Notes under the pieces: generated by a model
The model's database searches: none
What the model was told of the DNA's origin: nothing
The model's input: the letters and a program-made list of their open reading frames with translations, nothing else
Shown: positions 7,877 to 16,115 of the stretch, piece by piece
How positions within the stretch are numbered: position 1 is the stretch's first letter
Layout of the letters: each line of letters opens with the position of its first letter
Origin: Saprospiraceae bacterium
GTDB taxonomy: Bacteria; Bacteroidota; Bacteroidia; Chitinophagales; Saprospiraceae
Assembly (NCBI GenBank): GCA_007125435.1
Contig: SLDF01000144.1
Coordinates: 1-23,358, forward strand
DNA: 23,358 nucleotides
Reading direction: 5' to 3'
Made by a program: the position numbers and the translations under genes

Positions 7877-8045
7877 CCCGAATTATGGATTGGAAATTCG
7901 TAATGAGGGTTAAAATGGTGAAAAAATAAGTGATTTTGTGAATGAGCCATAGTCACCCCTACGGCGAATGAACAAAACCAAGCAAAGCGACTTATTTTGA
8001 AGCCATTTTAAGCCGTAATAGATTTTCTAATGCATAATTCGGGTT
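7875..8045. mobile_element. Palindromic MITE-like element, copy A
   Basis: Terminal inverted arms of 25 bp (7875-7899 and 8021-8045) match at 22 of 25 positions; their shared outer sequence is approximately AACCCGAATTATGCATTAGA. Inside is a second inverted repeat (about 7911-7933 with 7988-8010) and a module also seen in the degraded copy at 651-773. There is no transposase gene, so it is non-autonomous if mobile. It lies in the gap between the convergent arsC and FemAB-like genes, followed by a copy of the GC-rich repeat. The element's first two bases are the last two of the arsC stop codon. A target duplication could not be resolved. Confidence 0.65.
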
Positions 8046-8080
8046 TAACCCATAGAAGAAGATTTTTTCAAATGGGGTAT

Positions 8081-8201
8081 TGCATCAGCGATGTGCAGTG
8101 GTGGCGTAGCGAATGCGAAGCCAGACTCGGTGAAGCGATAGCGGAATCGAGGCCGAACGAATAGTGAGCCACGAAACGTAGCGACCCGCAGGGTGATGCC
8201 C
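8081..8201 (-). repeat. GC-rich structured repeat, copy 1
   Basis: A 121-bp copy, reverse orientation, of the repeat at 15811-15944 and 20878-21012. On its own strand it starts GGGCATCACCC and ends GCTGATGCA; the GCATCA/TGATGC ends can pair. Inner pairings GTGGC/GCCAC and a further inner stem can form. It is shorter than the others by about 13 bp near its start. It lies between the convergent ends of arsC and the FemAB-like gene. Confidence 0.8.
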
Positions 8202-8254
8202 AAAACAATAAAACACAGTAAAATCGGCAACTAATCCAACAAGGCCTGTTAATC

Positions 8255-9478
8255 TTATTGCTTTTTGAATGGATGTCTTAATTGCCACTCGTCCTGAGGC
8301 TGTAGGTAATCTATCAGGCCGGGCACTATTTTTTGAAAGGTCGATTTTTTGTGCTTGATGTAGCAATACATCTGCGTAGGTACGGCACCGACGGAGCTTT
8401 TAATTTCATTGGCTGTTCTACCGAGATTTATCCTGGAAACTTTGTGCGTTATAGCCGTATCGATCAATTCCAAGAGCATATTGAGATACAGTTGATGGCG
8501 GACGACAAGAGACTTTTCAAAACCTACGAAGTGTGCGACAAGCTTGTCTTCAAACAGGAAATAGGAATAAAACCCAATGACCTGATCATTGTCCATGAAG
8601 GCAATAAGTCTAAATTGCTGGCCCCAGTCTGCTTTGAGAAGGTGGAGATAGTCTTTGTGAATGACAGCCATATTGAAGCCGGCATTGTCTGCTATGGACA
8701 GGTAGAGGTCATAAAGTCTCTCTTTATGCCTCAGGATATCATCTGCATTGAGCTCCTGTGAGTATATCGGGCGCTTCTTCTTTTCTGCTCTATTGGCTCT
8801 AATTCTGTATTTGGCTCGAAGTGATTGCTTATAATCATCAAGGCTAGTCCATTCAGGTGGAACATTAAAACTAAAATTAGGCTCAATGCAAAATTCGTAG
8901 AGGCCAAATTCCTTTTTGGAAAGCTTGAGGAGTCGATTTTGACTGTAATTTTCCTTGATCAGCAATACTGATACTTGTCGATGGAGAACAGATTCGAGAT
9001 AGCTTTCGGCTTTTTCAAAGACGGCAGCATGGATTTGTTCAAGGTGTTCATTGGAACATGTCATTAAAGATTCGAAACCGTTTTCACCGGTGAGAAGAAG
9101 GTTGCCATTGACCATGGTCAAAAAGTCGATATTGCGGGCTATGGCGTGCTTTACTTTCTGTTTGAAATATGTGGAAAAAGACCTTTTGCTTTTAGCTTCT
9201 GAAAGTTGTGGACTAAGGCTTTTAGCTGCATTGAAGTGGACAGCTTGAAAATAATATATGACCTGAGGAATATCGTCGCGAAACACTATAGCGTATGCAA
9301 AGGCCATATTGTATGGCGGAGCTGACTCAACACAGCGCAAGTAATCAGGCGATAAGAAAGGGTTCTTAACGTGAACCGGCCAATCAGACGATACGTCCTC
9401 AATACTATCAGCTATGGCTAAATGATATACTTTGTCATCGATGGAAAACCGGCATTTTTTTGATAATGTTTGCGACAC
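8255..9478 (-). CDS. FemAB/GNAT-like acyltransferase (peptidoglycan-type acetyltransferase fold)
   Basis: A 407-residue protein with no signal peptide. The C-terminal half has a GNAT/FemAB-like pattern: a basic segment SLRAKYRIRANRAEKKKR (about 224-241), then YLSIADNAGFNM, QFRLIAFMDNDQVIGFYSYF (a beta-hairpin typical of GNAT acceptor folds), FVGFEKSLVVRHQLYLNMLLELIDTA and INLGRTANEIKSSVGA. This resembles the 'BioF2-like acetyltransferase' or peptidoglycan biosynthesis families. The donor and acceptor are unknown. The gene follows the DUF389 gene by 27 bp and is the last gene of the tig-clpP-clpX-truA strand block, so it may be cotranscribed. Confidence 0.7.
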   Translation of the reverse strand: MSQTLSKKCRFSIDDKVYHLAIADSIEDVSSDWPVHVKNPFLSPDYLRCVESAPPYNMAFAYAIVFRDDIPQVIYYFQAVHFNAAKSLSPQLSEAKSKRSFSTYFKQKVKHAIARNIDFLTMVNGNLLLTGENGFESLMTCSNEHLEQIHAAVFEKAESYLESVLHRQVSVLLIKENYSQNRLLKLSKKEFGLYEFCIEPNFSFNVPPEWTSLDDYKQSLRAKYRIRANRAEKKKRPIYSQELNADDILRHKERLYDLYLSIADNAGFNMAVIHKDYLHLLKADWGQQFRLIAFMDNDQVIGFYSYFLFEDKLVAHFVGFEKSLVVRHQLYLNMLLELIDTAITHKVSRINLGRTANEIKSSVGAVPTQMYCYIKHKKSTFQKIVPGLIDYLQPQDEWQLRHPFKKQ

Positions 9479-9505
9479 AGTGCTTGTTTACCAATACTAT
9501 TGAAA

Positions 9506-10939
9506 TTAGTAGTAGATAAACTCAATATCGGGCTCCTTGGTTCTCACTCTGACCCATTCTTCGAACATTGGGCGGTTTCGAAATGTAGACCTATCTATTT
9601 TTACAAGGACGTTGATGACCGTATCGAGCCGTTGATCCTGCACCCTGGATTGGATGTTTTTATTTATAGCGAAAGATATGACGCCTGGGTATTGTACTTC
9701 TATCTCCCTGGATATATCTTCAACATTCTCATTCAAGGTCTTATAGATGCCAAACTCTTTTTCCAGCAGTTCTTTCTCGACTCTAAGACTTGATATTTCT
9801 TCTTCTTTTTTGACATAGAGGTCTTCGATGATACCGGACTTTAGCGATTGGTTGATGTTTTGCATGATGTTTTTCTCAATATCGGCTTCAGCTGTACCGC
9901 CCTGGTGAATGATGAGCTTGGTTTTACTAAGACCACTTTCGGGCATTTTACCTCTAATGAAATTAATGAGTTCTTCATCAACATACTGACCAATCAAAGT
10001 AACATCGATAACTGAAGAGTCTCTTGCCTTGTATTCAAAAGTGGGGGATAGAACCCTGGTCTTGTCAAAGTCGAAATACTGTTCAACAAAGGCCTTAGCA
10101 TTTCTTGTGAAAATACTTTTGCTGACTATGTCGTAAGCAAGATAAATACTTGGTAAAATAGTAGCAATGACAACAAAGGAGATATACCTTTTTACACGCT
10201 TTTCTCTTCGCTTATCCAAAAACTCTTTTGTCGGAAAATTCAGATATCTTACGATCAGGAAAGTAGCCAGACAGATAAATACGCTATTGATAAAAAACAA
10301 GTAAAAGGCACCAATAAAGTAATTGAACTGTAAGGTGCCCAGGCCATATCCGGCTGTGCATAAGGGAGGCATAAGTGCTGTAGCAATCGCAACGCCCGGG
10401 ATTACGTTACTCCGGTCCTTAATTGAAAAGGCGACAATACCAGCCAGTCCACCGAAAAAAGCAATGCCGACATCCCAAATTGCCGGCTGAGTTCTGGCTA
10501 GAAGTTCTGACTGAACCTCTTTGAGTGGGCTGATCATGAAGTATATTGCAGACGTCAGTATAGAGATGGTAACCATCACTAAGAGGTTGAGCAGAGACTT
10601 TTTTATCAGCTCGAAACTGTTGATACCTATACCCAGGCCAATACCCATAATAGGACCTAAGAGCGGAGATATTAACATGGCACCAATCACGACCGCTGTG
10701 GAGTTGACATTCAAGCCGAGTGATGCTACTAAAATAGAAAACATGAGGATCCATATGGTCGATCCCCTAAAAACTACACTCTTCTCAATGTCGCGAATGG
10801 AGTTCATGGGGTCAGCCTTATCACTATCAAGGCTGGTTAGGTCCTTTAAATAGGAGAAGATACTTGACAATGCCAGGTTTACCTTCTCGGATACAGAGGC
10901 GTTGTCGTGGTTTTCATTATTGGATTCTTCAGATGCCAT
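9506..10939 (-). CDS. DUF389-family integral membrane protein
   Basis: A 477-residue membrane protein. The N-terminal half (about 58-270) has roughly six hydrophobic segments and the two DUF389 hallmark motifs VVIGAMLISPLLGPIMG (83-99) and PGVAIATALMPPLCTAGYGL (181-200), which look like a repeated pair of Pro/Gly-rich membrane turns. The soluble C-terminal part (about 275-477) includes a charged, probably coiled-coil stretch near 370-410 (KKEEEISSLRVEKELLEKEF). Function is unproven in this family; a transporter or channel role is possible. It lies 3 bp after the truA stop codon and is almost certainly cotranscribed with truA. Confidence 0.9.
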   Translation of the reverse strand: MASEESNNENHDNASVSEKVNLALSSIFSYLKDLTSLDSDKADPMNSIRDIEKSVVFRGSTIWILMFSILVASLGLNVNSTAVVIGAMLISPLLGPIMGIGLGIGINSFELIKKSLLNLLVMVTISILTSAIYFMISPLKEVQSELLARTQPAIWDVGIAFFGGLAGIVAFSIKDRSNVIPGVAIATALMPPLCTAGYGLGTLQFNYFIGAFYLFFINSVFICLATFLIVRYLNFPTKEFLDKRREKRVKRYISFVVIATILPSIYLAYDIVSKSIFTRNAKAFVEQYFDFDKTRVLSPTFEYKARDSSVIDVTLIGQYVDEELINFIRGKMPESGLSKTKLIIHQGGTAEADIEKNIMQNINQSLKSGIIEDLYVKKEEEISSLRVEKELLEKEFGIYKTLNENVEDISREIEVQYPGVISFAINKNIQSRVQDQRLDTVINVLVKIDRSTFRNRPMFEEWVRVRTKEPDIEFIYY

Positions 10940-10942
10940 GGG

Positions 10943-11686
10943 TCAAAAATAAGAATATTTGATATTATTCAGAAATAATCCATGAGCCGGCGCACTTAGT
11001 GGCATTGACAATCTGGTTTGGTTCTCTAAAGCTTTTTGTACATCGGCCAGTGATAGCTTGTTTCGCCCTACATTTACACACATACCTACAATCAACCTGA
11101 TCATGCCTCGTAAAAATCGGTTGGCCTCTATACGGTACACCCATTCTTTATTTTTTTCATTAAAAGTCCAGGATGAATGTTTTATCTCACACTTCATGGT
11201 TTTGACATCTGTATTGGACTTACAAAACGGATAGAAAGAATCGTATTTCGCAATCAAATCAGCAGCCTCTTGAACCAGATCCCAATGGGTTGCTTTTTCA
11301 TAAGGATATTCCCATCGGAGTGCAGCGGCAAAAGGGTCCTTCGACAGGCCAAGCCTGTAGACATATGATCTGGAAGTTGCGTCAAATCTGGCATGGGCGT
11401 CACGGTCCACTTGCTGTATATGATGAAAAGCAATATCATCGGGCAGCAGTCTGTTGATGCGGTAAATAAAGTTGCCCGGCAGCTCACCATCCAGGTCAAA
11501 GTGCAATACATAATCCAGCGCATGAACACCGGAGTCTGTTCTACCACAGCCTACGACCTCAATATTTTGAGCCAGTATTTTACTGAGATGATCTTCGATG
11601 GTCTGTTGAACGGTCATTTGTCCGGGTTGCTTTTGCCAGCCCATATACGAAGTGCCCTTATAAGCCAATCGAACAAAATACCGCAT
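10943..11686 (-). CDS. truA: tRNA pseudouridine(38-40) synthase TruA
   Basis: Converts uridines 38-40 of the anticodon stem-loop of many tRNAs to pseudouridine. At 247 residues it is the usual length. The catalytic motif GRTDSGVHA is present with Asp51, as are the start MRYFVRLAYKGTSYMGWQKQP, the ARFDATSRSYVYRL segment and the closing RFLRGMIRLIVG motif. It starts 30 bp after clpX ends and runs into the DUF389 gene with a 3-bp gap, so it is part of a longer minus-strand unit with the clp genes. Confidence 0.97.
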   Translation of the reverse strand: MRYFVRLAYKGTSYMGWQKQPGQMTVQQTIEDHLSKILAQNIEVVGCGRTDSGVHALDYVLHFDLDGELPGNFIYRINRLLPDDIAFHHIQQVDRDAHARFDATSRSYVYRLGLSKDPFAAALRWEYPYEKATHWDLVQEAADLIAKYDSFYPFCKSNTDVKTMKCEIKHSSWTFNEKNKEWVYRIEANRFLRGMIRLIVGMCVNVGRNKLSLADVQKALENQTRLSMPLSAPAHGLFLNNIKYSYF

Positions 11687-11716
11687 AAAGTCAAGTATTT
11701 AAGTGGTGTATCTCAT

Positions 11717-12964
11717 TTATGCCACCTTGAGAAAGCCAAGATTTGACTTTTCGAGCTTCTCCTTGGCATAGCGCTTATTGACTTCAAATACTTTTAAATC
11801 TTTCTTCGAAGGCAATTCAAACATGGCATCGGTCAATATCGCCTCGCAAATGGATCTGAGACCACGAGCGCCCAGTTTATAGTCCATGGCTTTTTCAGCA
11901 ATAAAGGCTATGGCGTCTTTAGTAAACTTTAGTTCGACATCTTCCAATTCGAACAACTTGGTATACTGCTTGAGTATGGCGTTTTTAGGCTCAGTAAGTA
12001 TTCGCTCGAGTGTGGACTGCTCCAATGGATTTAGGTAAGTAAGTACCGGTAATCGTCCAAGGAGCTCAGGAATAAGCCCAAAAGTCTTTAAGTCCTGATG
12101 TATGACGTACTTTAACAGATTATCGTCTTCGATTTTCTGTTTTTCTGCATTGTTGTATCCTATGACCTGCGTATTTAGTCGCCTAGCAATGGTTTTTTCC
12201 AATCCGTCAAATGCTCCACCGCATACAAAAAGTATATTTTGGGTGTTAACCTTTATTAATTTTTGTTCAGGATGCTTACGTCCTCCATGAGGAGGTACAT
12301 TGACCTCTGTGCCTTCCAGCATTTTTAGTAGTGCTTGTTGTACGCCTTCTCCGGATACGTCTCTGGTGATAGATGGGTTATCAGATTTTCTGGCTACCTT
12401 ATCTATCTCGTCGATATACACAATGCCTTTCTCTGCTGCTGACACATCATAGTCACATACCTGAAGCAGTCTGGATAATATACTTTCTACATCCTCACCG
12501 ACATAGCCGGCTTCTGTAAAAACTGTAGCGTCAACTATAGCGAATGGCACATTGAGTAACTTGGCAATACATTTAGCGATCAGCGTCTTTCCGGTACCGG
12601 TATTACCCGTCAATATGACGTTTGATTTCTCAATTTCGATATCTGCAGATTGGGGGGCATTCAGCCTTTTATAGTGGTTGTAGACGGCTACTGCCATGAC
12701 TTTTTTGGCAGCTTCCTGTCCTATGACATATTCATCGAGGTATTCTTTGATCTTCACAGGTGTAATGCCTTCCGGTAGACTGACTTTGGTTTTGTCACTT
12801 GTGGTCATCTGATTGGTCAACTCTTCTTTTACGATTTCGTAAGCTTGCTCTACACAAACTTCACAGATATGACCATTTATACCGGCAATAAGCATCAGCG
12901 CCTCTGATTTGTCTCTACCACAGAAAGAACATTTCATTCCGTTATTACCTTTTTTATCCTTCAT
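11717..12964 (-). CDS. clpX: ATP-dependent protease ATPase subunit ClpX
   Basis: An AAA+ unfoldase that recognises tagged or damaged substrates and feeds them to ClpP. The 415-residue protein has an N-terminal zinc-binding domain with Cys12, Cys15, Cys34 and Cys37 (CSFC ... CEVC), Walker A GNTGTGKT (120-127), pore loop GYVG (153-156), Walker B IVYIDE (181-186), the RKH loop (229-231) and the Arg-rich sensor region near the C-terminus (GARGLRS). All key residues are intact. A second ATG nine codons in (MKCSFCG) is also a plausible start. clpP lies 201 bp upstream on the same strand with a hairpin and a promoter-like site between them. Confidence 0.98.
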   Translation of the reverse strand: MKDKKGNNGMKCSFCGRDKSEALMLIAGINGHICEVCVEQAYEIVKEELTNQMTTSDKTKVSLPEGITPVKIKEYLDEYVIGQEAAKKVMAVAVYNHYKRLNAPQSADIEIEKSNVILTGNTGTGKTLIAKCIAKLLNVPFAIVDATVFTEAGYVGEDVESILSRLLQVCDYDVSAAEKGIVYIDEIDKVARKSDNPSITRDVSGEGVQQALLKMLEGTEVNVPPHGGRKHPEQKLIKVNTQNILFVCGGAFDGLEKTIARRLNTQVIGYNNAEKQKIEDDNLLKYVIHQDLKTFGLIPELLGRLPVLTYLNPLEQSTLERILTEPKNAILKQYTKLFELEDVELKFTKDAIAFIAEKAMDYKLGARGLRSICEAILTDAMFELPSKKDLKVFEVNKRYAKEKLEKSNLGFLKVA

Positions 12965-13043
12965 AACTTAAATTTTTCTCTTAAAATATGCCAGGCTTTC
13001 AAGACCCGTAACGGGTGCAATTTAATACTATTGTTTGCCTGCT

Positions 13044-13098
13044 CAAAAATACGTTTTTTAATGCATTGAAGCCGAACAGTCATACAACTGTCCGGCTT
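13044..13098 (-). promoter_or_regulatory. Hairpin plus promoter-like -7 box between clpP and clpX
   Basis: Bases 13069-13098 form a 12-bp stem with a 6-nt loop, fully paired (one G.U) in minus-strand RNA. Right after it on the minus strand is TATTTTTG (13051-13044), matching TAnnTTTG; the -33 position lacks TTG (the nearest is TTC). The hairpin lacks a U run on the minus strand. This could be a partial stop after clpP with a separate clpX start, or an RNA processing site. Functional reading is inference. Confidence 0.4.
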
Positions 13099-13165
13099 TC
13101 TTCTAAAATATCATGAAAAAGATCTATCCCTTAAATGTACTTTAAGGTCTTGCTACGCTTATTTA

Positions 13166-13876
13166 TTAAGAGTTGGTCAACTGCTTTTTAGGGCTGTCTT
13201 TGTCTAGTACTTCGTCTACTAGTCCGTACTCCTGCGCTTCTTTCCCGGTCATCCAATTGTCTCTATCGCAGTCCTTTTCAATGGTTTCGTAGTCTTGTCC
13301 GGTGTGCTTGGCTAAAATATCATAAAGTTCTTTTTGCATTTGCTTGATCAACTTGTATGATATCTCCATGTCGGACACCTGACCTTGCATACCTCCTAAA
13401 GGTTGGTGAATCATCACCCTACTGTGCGGCAAACTCGTACGCTTACCTTTTGTTCCGGCAGCTAGTAATACTGCACCCATTGATGCCGCCATACCAGTGC
13501 ATATAGTTGCTACGTCCGGGGCTATATATTGCATGGTATCATATATACCTAAACCAGCTATGACAGAACCTCCGGGACTATTGATAAACATCTGCACATC
13601 TCTCTTGGGGTCAGTTGACTCTAAAAACAAAAGCTGTGCTTGTATGACATTGGCAACATAATCATTGACAGGTACGCCCATGAAGATGATTCGATCCATC
13701 ATCAATCTCGAAAATACATCCATCCCCACAATATTGAGTTGACGCTCTTCTATGACCTGTGGCGTAAAACCATTGATGTCCGGAACAGATACCTGCTCCA
13801 TATATTTATCTAAATGCATACTGTTCATGCCTCTATGCTTCACAGCATACTTTCTGAATTCGTTTTTTGGTATCAT
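13166..13876 (-). CDS. clpP: ATP-dependent Clp protease proteolytic subunit ClpP
   Basis: A serine protease that forms the ClpP barrel and degrades proteins unfolded by ClpX. The 236-residue protein has the complete catalytic triad: Ser132 (GMAASMGA), His157 (MIHQPLGG) and Asp206 (CDRDNWM). The spacings, 25 and 74 residues from Ser to His and Asp, equal those of E. coli ClpP. The N-terminal extension EFRKYAVKHRGMNSMHLDKY is common in Bacteroidota ClpP and is likely processed, supporting ATG 13876. It sits between tig (171 bp upstream) and clpX on the same strand, the conserved tig-clpP-clpX order. Confidence 0.98.
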   Translation of the reverse strand: MIPKNEFRKYAVKHRGMNSMHLDKYMEQVSVPDINGFTPQVIEERQLNIVGMDVFSRLMMDRIIFMGVPVNDYVANVIQAQLLFLESTDPKRDVQMFINSPGGSVIAGLGIYDTMQYIAPDVATICTGMAASMGAVLLAAGTKGKRTSLPHSRVMIHQPLGGMQGQVSDMEISYKLIKQMQKELYDILAKHTGQDYETIEKDCDRDNWMTGKEAQEYGLVDEVLDKDSPKKQLTNS

Positions 13877-14047
13877 TTTTTCTGTCTTTAATGTTGGCTA
13901 ATTAAATGCAATTTGACCTTGATTTGTTTACACCTCTTCTAACAATCCATCAAGTAGGTAGAAGCGTAGCGTGTTTTGGCCTGAAAGACTAGATTAGAAG
14001 CGTATATCTTAATAGCTAATTAGAACTAGCCCACCTTGTTGACACCA

Positions 14048-15463
14048 CTATTCTTCCTCATCTAAATGACTTACAGCACTTTTTCGACTCTCGAAATTCT
14101 CCTGCTCTATTTTATTAAACTCTTCAATAGTGACCGTTTTTTCTTCGAGGGTAACCATACCAAGGATCAAGTCAAAAACTTTTTCGTTAAGCACATCCCC
14201 CTCTAATTCCTCTGCTGTCTTCTCATTAGAAAGCAACCTCTTCGCCATGTCAGTCAGAAAATCATCTTCCATGGGGTAGCCTTGCATAAGACCTTTCACT
14301 TTGTTTTTGGCTGCCTCTAGCATGTCCTCATCAGTAATTTCAATCTTGTTGTCCTTGATCAGCTTATCCCTCATCATAGACCATCTTATACCTTTGAAGA
14401 ATTGTTCTTGTTCTTCCGAATCCAGGTCAGTGACAGCTTTACCATCTTCTTGCTGATTAGCCTTTCTGACTCTCAATAAAAATTCTTCCGGTATAGCAAA
14501 CGTGTTTTCGGTAGCGAGGATATCATAAATAAATAAAAAGGCTAATGACTCTATTCTTTTCTCGTAAGCCTCTTCAATCAGCTTTTTTATCTCTGCTTTA
14601 GCCTCTTCTTCATTGGTGATGTTGGCGTCTTCTCCAAATACATTTTTGAAAAACGCTTCGTCGATTTCTCCTTCCTCCTGACGGTTAATTTCAACGATTT
14701 CTCCTTCGAACAGGTTGCCGATGTTTTCTGCCTTCTTTTCATCAACCTTTAAAAAGTGCTTGTAAACAAAGGGTTTATCGACATTTTCTAATTCATAGAT
14801 ATCAAATTCGAAAGTGTGCCCCAGAGCCTTACCTAAAATATTAGACTTTATCTCCTCTGACTTTATAGTGTCGACTGCTATCGAAAAGGATGTAATATGA
14901 GGCTGCCTACCATCATTATCACCGTTGATTATTTCTTCTGCCTCTATAGCGACCACGTCATTCTCTTGTATATCTTCCTCAGGGTAAACTTCTTTCTTAT
15001 TTGATTTTAACAGCTTTTCATACTGCTCATTTACCGCTTCTTCGTCAGCAGTTACCTTGTATTTTGTTATTTTGGTATCTTTATCCAGGCCTTTTATTTC
15101 GAACTCCGGAGCAATACCGATATCAAAGTGAAATGTAAATTCTTCTTTGCTAAGACTTGATCCATCTAGTAGCTCTTGATCCTCAGCACTGAGGGGGTAC
15201 CCTATAAACCTTTGACTCTCATTTTGCAAAAAAGTCCAGATCTCTTGCTGAATTCTCTTTTGAAGCACATCAATAAAAATGCCCTGACCATACATTTTTT
15301 TGACCACACTAGTGGGCACTTTCCCGGGTCTAAATCCTTTGAAAGTCGCTTCTTTTCGAATCTTATTTATTTCCTTGTTATAAGCAGGGTCAATATCTTT
15401 CTTGGTCAATGTCAGTGTGATCCTCCCGATGACATCGCCTACTTTTTGCAATTGTATATCCAT
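14048..15463 (-). CDS. tig: Trigger factor, ribosome-associated chaperone
   Basis: A chaperone that binds ribosomal protein L23 at the exit tunnel and shields nascent chains. The 471-residue protein is within the family range. The ribosome-docking signature FKGFRPGKVP is at 41-50. The central PPIase region (about 150-250) is divergent, as is usual in Bacteroidota, and prolyl isomerase activity is doubtful. The long acidic, helical C-terminal part (about 250-471) forms the substrate arms and ends in a Glu-rich tail. Start ATG 15463 gives MDIQLQKVGDVIGRITLTL, matching family N-termini. It lies downstream of tRNA-Leu and its terminator, and upstream of clpP. Confidence 0.96.
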   Translation of the reverse strand: MDIQLQKVGDVIGRITLTLTKKDIDPAYNKEINKIRKEATFKGFRPGKVPTSVVKKMYGQGIFIDVLQKRIQQEIWTFLQNESQRFIGYPLSAEDQELLDGSSLSKEEFTFHFDIGIAPEFEIKGLDKDTKITKYKVTADEEAVNEQYEKLLKSNKKEVYPEEDIQENDVVAIEAEEIINGDNDGRQPHITSFSIAVDTIKSEEIKSNILGKALGHTFEFDIYELENVDKPFVYKHFLKVDEKKAENIGNLFEGEIVEINRQEEGEIDEAFFKNVFGEDANITNEEEAKAEIKKLIEEAYEKRIESLAFLFIYDILATENTFAIPEEFLLRVRKANQQEDGKAVTDLDSEEQEQFFKGIRWSMMRDKLIKDNKIEITDEDMLEAAKNKVKGLMQGYPMEDDFLTDMAKRLLSNEKTAEELEGDVLNEKVFDLILGMVTLEEKTVTIEEFNKIEQENFESRKSAVSHLDEEE

Positions 15464-15510
15464 CTGAAATTATTAATATGGTTATGTACTGAGATCTCGC
15501 TCTCTTTTAT

Positions 15511-15518
15511 CAAATTTA
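15511..15518 (-). promoter_or_regulatory. Possible -7 box of the tig promoter
   Basis: The minus strand reads TAAATTTG, matching TAnnTTTG, 48 bp before the tig start codon and after the tRNA terminator. No TTG is found 19-21 bp upstream, so support is partial. Confidence 0.35.
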
Positions 15519-15578
15519 TCCTTCTACCACGTCTAGACGCCTTGAAAAATGACCGCAAAGGTAAGAATAAAGTTGGGT

Positions 15579-15611
15579 AAAAAAAAGAGAAGCCGGATGT
15601 CCAACTTCTCT
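15579..15611 (-). terminator. Intrinsic terminator of tRNA-Leu
   Basis: On the minus strand a 7-bp stem (AGAGAAG with CTTCTCT, 15586-15592 with 15605-15611) is followed by eight T residues, about 10 bp after the mature tRNA end. It separates the tRNA from tig. Confidence 0.85.
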
Positions 15612-15620
15612 TTCATACTG

Positions 15621-15702
15621 TGCGGGTGGAGGGACTCGAACCCCCATGCCTCGCGGCGCTAGATCCTAAGTCTAGTGCGTCTACCAATTTCGCCACACCC
15701 GC
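15621..15702 (-). tRNA. tRNA-Leu (anticodon UAG)
   Basis: The minus strand folds as a cloverleaf: acceptor GCGGGTG with CACCCGC, a D-arm GCG/CGC around the AAATTGGTAGA loop, anticodon stem CTAGA/TCTAG with loop CTTAGGA (anticodon TAG, reading CUA and related Leu codons), a long type-II variable arm as expected for Leu, and the T-loop TTCGAGT. The discriminator base is A. The 3' CCA is not encoded. Confidence 0.96.
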
Positions 15703-15810
15703 TTAGCTTATTTTAAAGCGGTGCAAATATACATCTATTGTTTTGAGAGTGAAATTTTTAGCGATCTTTTTTTACGCTATCCTAATGGGTACTTTTCTTT
15801 TTGTCTTTTT

Positions 15811-15944
15811 GGGCATCACCCTCGTCCTTTTGTCCTCGGGTCGCTATGTTACGTGGCTCACTATTCGTTCGGCCTCGATTCCACTTCGTTTCATCGAGTC
15901 TGGCTTCGCATCCGCTACGCCACCACTTCACAGCGCTGATGCAA
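15811..15944 (+). repeat. GC-rich structured repeat, copy 2
   Basis: A 134-bp copy of the repeat also at 8081-8201 (minus) and 20878-21012 (plus). It starts GGGCATCACCC and ends GCTGATGCA, and can fold in nested stems: GCATCA/TGATGC outermost, GTGGC/GCCAC next, then GCCTCGA with TCGAGTCTGGC. This copy has no palindromic-element arms around it. It lies in the 413-bp divergent gap between tRNA-Leu and the Rel/SpoT gene; the rest of that gap (15703-15810 and 15945-16115) shows nothing I recognise. Confidence 0.8.
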
Positions 15945-16115
15945 GATGGGAGCAATAGTGACATATAGCGAAGCACCTATATCTACTGTGTGTTTTATTA
16001 GAAAACGCTAAGACACTGTCCACTTTTGATAAAAAAAAGAACGCTGAAACGCTTATGGCTTGGTTTTTGTTATTTAATGTTTAATATTTGATATTTGAGA
16101 AGACATCAAGCAGAT

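Noticed and set aside
7875..8201. Complete insertion sequence with transposase
   Set aside because: No transposase frame exists in or near any of the element copies.
8045..8366. Short minus-strand frames with peptides like VWLRIRYATT, also seen at 15721-15958 and 20827-21045
   Set aside because: The peptide similarity follows from the shared GC-rich DNA repeat; frames differ between copies and lack family support.
8333..8761. 142-codon plus-strand frame
   Set aside because: Lies antisense within the FemAB-like gene, whose protein has clear fold motifs.
16095..16115. TTG start giving seven extra residues to the Rel/SpoT protein
   Set aside because: The ATG at 16116 gives a normal family N-terminus and TTG starts are rare.
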